A DNA stretch of 64,000 nucleotides from Halohasta litchfieldiae (GTDB lineage: Archaea; Halobacteriota; Halobacteria; Halobacteriales; Haloferacaceae): positions 558,001-622,000 of the forward strand of contig NZ_CP024845.1 of the NCBI RefSeq assembly GCF_002788215.1, written 5' to 3'. A model generated the notes under the pieces. That model had not been told where the DNA came from. It saw nothing but the letters and a program-made list of their open reading frames with translations, and made no database searches. Shown here piece by piece: positions 62,107 through 64,000 of the stretch (position 1 is the first letter of the stretch; every line of letters starts with the position of its first letter). A program made the position numbers and the translations under genes.

Positions 62107-62915
62107 CCGGAACTGTTGCTGATTCGGCCGAAACTATCTCGGGGCACCTCCGGCGATTTTTCACAGCCGAGCAGATTGCCGCCGAAAATGGCCTGCTTCA
62201 GCAGCGCGATCCGCGTGTCTCGCTTTTGTCTATCGCCGGACTCGCACTGGCGGTCATGCTCTCTCGAAGGCTCGCGGTTGTCTGTCTGTTTGCTGGCGTG
62301 ACGCTGCTGTTAGCACGGCTCTCGAAAGTTCCACTCCGTCGACTGCTCGGGCGGTCGGCAGTCGTCCCACTTTTTTCGGGGTTGATTGTCCTTCCACAGA
62401 TCGTGTTACTCCCTGGCGAAGCGCTCGTCGGGGCATATGGTTTCACGATTACTGATGCCGGTCTCGGCTATCTCCTGTTTTTCACCTTGCGCGTCGGTGT
62501 CGGTGTCGCACTGCTGTCGTTGCTCGTGTTGACAACACCGTTTTCAGCGATTGTCGCTGCAATGAGTTCGCTTCGAATTCCAGTTGCCCTCGTCTGGGTG
62601 ATCGCCATTACCTATCGATATCTGTTTTTGTTTTTCGACGAACTCCAACGGCTGGTGTTGGCTCGAAACAGCCGGTCGACTGGCTCGAAGAGTTACCGTG
62701 CAGGATGGGATGATCTCCGGCGAATCGCCGGGACGTTCCTGCTCCGGACGCTCGATCGTGGAGAGCGTGTTGGTAGAGGGATGCGAGCTCGTGGCGGGGC
62801 TCGACCACCGTCGCCCTACAGCCAGTCGACAGCTCTCGACATCTCGGATTATGCCCTCCTCTCGGGAGCCTGCCTCGCGATTGTCGGCTCGGGGGTTGTT
62901 CGATGGGGCCTGTAA
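62103..62915 (+). CDS. cbiQ: ECF transporter T component CbiQ/NikQ, 270 aa
   Basis: Energy-coupling transmembrane protein. Five or so hydrophobic segments, then the cytoplasmic coupling region with two Ala-Arg-Gly-like motifs: LVLARNSRST and GRGMRARGGAR, which contact the ATPase. GTG start overlapping the upstream stop. The stop lies 13 bp inside the ATPase gene. Confidence 0.88.
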   Translation: MTGTVADSAETISGHLRRFFTAEQIAAENGLLQQRDPRVSLLSIAGLALAVMLSRRLAVVCLFAGVTLLLARLSKVPLRRLLGRSAVVPLFSGLIVLPQIVLLPGEALVGAYGFTITDAGLGYLLFFTLRVGVGVALLSLLVLTTPFSAIVAAMSSLRIPVALVWVIAITYRYLFLFFDELQRLVLARNSRSTGSKSYRAGWDDLRRIAGTFLLRTLDRGERVGRGMRARGGARPPSPYSQSTALDISDYALLSGACLAIVGSGVVRWGL

Positions 62916-63697
62916 TTGAGGCCCGTGGACTGACACACGAGTATCCTGACGGAACACGAGCACTCTCAGATCTGGATCTGACTGTTGAGACTGGCGAACA
63001 GATCGCGGTAATTGGAGCCAACGGTTCTGGCAAGAGTACACTCCAACTCGTTCTCGGCGGGTTGATCGAACCGACCGCGGGCTCGGTCGAGTACTTCGGT
63101 GAGACGAGCGACGCCGAAGCCGTCCGTGAGCGCCTGGGTGTGCTCCTACAAGATCCCGACGATTACCTGTTTAATACGACCGTTCGCGAGGATATCCAGT
63201 ACGGTCCCGCACAGCTGGGTCTTTCCCAGGCGGTCGCCGAGCGCCGTACCGAGGAGCTTGCCTCAACCCTTGGCCTCGCTGAACTACTGGATCGGCCGCC
63301 GTTCCGGCTTTCGGGCGGGGAAAAACAGCGAGCTGCGGTAGCGAGCGTCCTTTCGTTTGCACCGGAGGTGCTGTTGGTCGACGAGCCACTGGGTGCAGTG
63401 GATGCCCACTATCGGGTGAAAATCCTCGACCTGTTGGCGAACCATGCCGGGACGACACTTGTGTTTACACCGACACTGGAGTACGTTCCCGAGATCGCCA
63501 ACCGAGTCATCTGTATTAGTCGAGAGGGAACAATCGTCGCCGATGGGGACGTTCGGGACGTCCTCACTGACCAGTCATTGTTGGAACGCCACGGCTTGCG
63601 ACCACCACCGACCGTCCAGCTGTTCGACGGAATCGTCGACCGCGAACAGCTCCCACTGACTGTCTCAGAAGCTCGCCAGTATCTAACTGAAAAATAG
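62903..63697 (+). CDS. cbiO: ECF transporter ATPase CbiO/NikO, 264 aa
   Basis: Drives nickel/cobalt import. Walker A GANGSGKSTLQLVLGG, Q-loop LLQDPDDYLFNTTV (the QDPDDQLF-like ECF motif), signature LSGGEKQRAAVASVLSF and Walker B VLLVDEPLGAVD. Single ATPase, so it probably acts as a homodimer. The usual switch His after Walker B is not obvious: the expected TH reads FTPTLEY. Last gene of the operon. Confidence 0.9.
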   Translation: MGPVIEARGLTHEYPDGTRALSDLDLTVETGEQIAVIGANGSGKSTLQLVLGGLIEPTAGSVEYFGETSDAEAVRERLGVLLQDPDDYLFNTTVREDIQYGPAQLGLSQAVAERRTEELASTLGLAELLDRPPFRLSGGEKQRAAVASVLSFAPEVLLVDEPLGAVDAHYRVKILDLLANHAGTTLVFTPTLEYVPEIANRVICISREGTIVADGDVRDVLTDQSLLERHGLRPPPTVQLFDGIVDREQLPLTVSEARQYLTEK

Positions 63698-63980
63698 AAC
63701 TCTCTGCTCAAACAGCTATTTTCTCTGCTGGCAGTAGTCATTATAACGAACCTGTTTTCATTATTTGTTGGGTCGGAAGTTATGATTGTCAAAAATAACA
63801 ACAGGATATCCATGGAATCCTATTTTTTATTTTATTACCTGGATTTTTTGCATTGTTTATCTCTTTTTGGAGTACTATTGCAGTAGAAGAAAGGTTTTTA
63901 TCATGTTTGGTTCAACAACGTACTGTTATGGTTGTTTATTCCAAACGAATACACGATACCTTTTTTGAGGTGTTGAGCCA
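63698..63980. other. AT-rich tail after the nickel transporter
   Basis: Very AT-rich with several T-runs (such as 63717-63724 and a run near 63820-63836) that suit termination of the cbiMNQO transcript. The short open frames are not haloarchaeal in composition. No RNA gene recognised. Confidence 0.5.
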
Positions 63981-64000
63981 ATGAGTGGGCTCGTTCCAGG
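63981..64000 (+). CDS. Possible start of a further gene, cut off by the window
   Basis: ATG at 63981 follows a GAGGTG Shine-Dalgarno-like sequence by 8 bp, and GC content rises again at this point. Only MSGLVP can be read, so no product can be given. Confidence 0.35.

Noticed and set aside
63786-63968. Plus-strand frame of 60 codons near the window end
   Set aside because: AT-rich, aromatic-rich translation typical of non-coding DNA; no start context.

Overview
This window is a GC-rich chromosomal segment from a haloarchaeon (class Halobacteria). The proteins are strongly acidic and lysine-poor. The window encodes archaeal hallmarks: split RNA polymerase subunits H-B''-B'-A'-A'', NusA, LonB, the PAN proteasome ATPase, aIF5B, NOB1, XPB with Bax1, and the aspartate-semialdehyde route to dehydroquinate. 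Promoters look like archaeal TATA boxes about 25-30 bp before the start codon, often predicting leaderless mRNAs. Secreted proteins carry Tat signals or a PGF-CTERM sorting tail. I cannot name the genus from sequence alone.

Layout. 1-7 kb: the 3' end of purB, a universal stress protein, and a minus-strand aromatic amino-acid block (trpC-trpB-trpA, then the archaeal hept-6-ulosonate synthase and 3-dehydroquinate synthase II). 7-20 kb: a cysteine-less MGMT-like protein, the LonB/CPBP membrane proteolysis cluster, nadM overlapping a SAM hydroxide adenosyltransferase gene, a type-2 NADH dehydrogenase-like flavoprotein, DoxX, a cupin, the XPB helicase with its partner nuclease Bax1, and an NSUN-type RNA methyltransferase with a small partner protein. 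20-23.3 kb: PAC2 protein, grpE and dnaK. 23.4-30.8 kb: an accessory-looking stretch with two sulfatase-fold enzymes, a Tat-exported beta-helix protein with an Asp/His/Lys-rich tract, a decayed transposase and a PGF-CTERM surface protein. 31-44.8 kb: truA, pepF, pan, pdaD, infB, a TrkA-type cation/proton antiporter, PRC-barrel protein with NOB1, a second CPBP protease, an M29-like peptidase, a zinc-finger protein, a PCMT and small membrane proteins. 44.8-45.5 kb: two identical tRNA-Asp genes interleaved with tRNA 3'-end fragments. 45.7-55.2 kb: the RNA polymerase/nusA/rpsL/rpsG transcription-translation cluster. 55.4-63.7 kb: a urea-type ABC transporter (urtABCDE) beside nikR and a divergent nickel/cobalt ECF transporter, followed by an AT-rich tail and possibly the start of another gene.

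How genes work together. The trp and early-shikimate genes supply chorismate and tryptophan. XPB-Bax1 is a helicase-nuclease repair pair. PAN, LonB, GrpE and DnaK form a protein-quality set. Urea uptake plus nickel uptake and NikR point to urease-based nitrogen use, with urease itself outside the window.

The least explained signals are: a 25-bp stem-loop over the stop codon at 42825-42827; a striking abundance of the palindrome GTCGAC, including in hairpins after genes; the tRNA-Asp fragment array; and the sulfatase/beta-helix island. I found no CRISPR array, rRNA, intein or intact insertion sequence.
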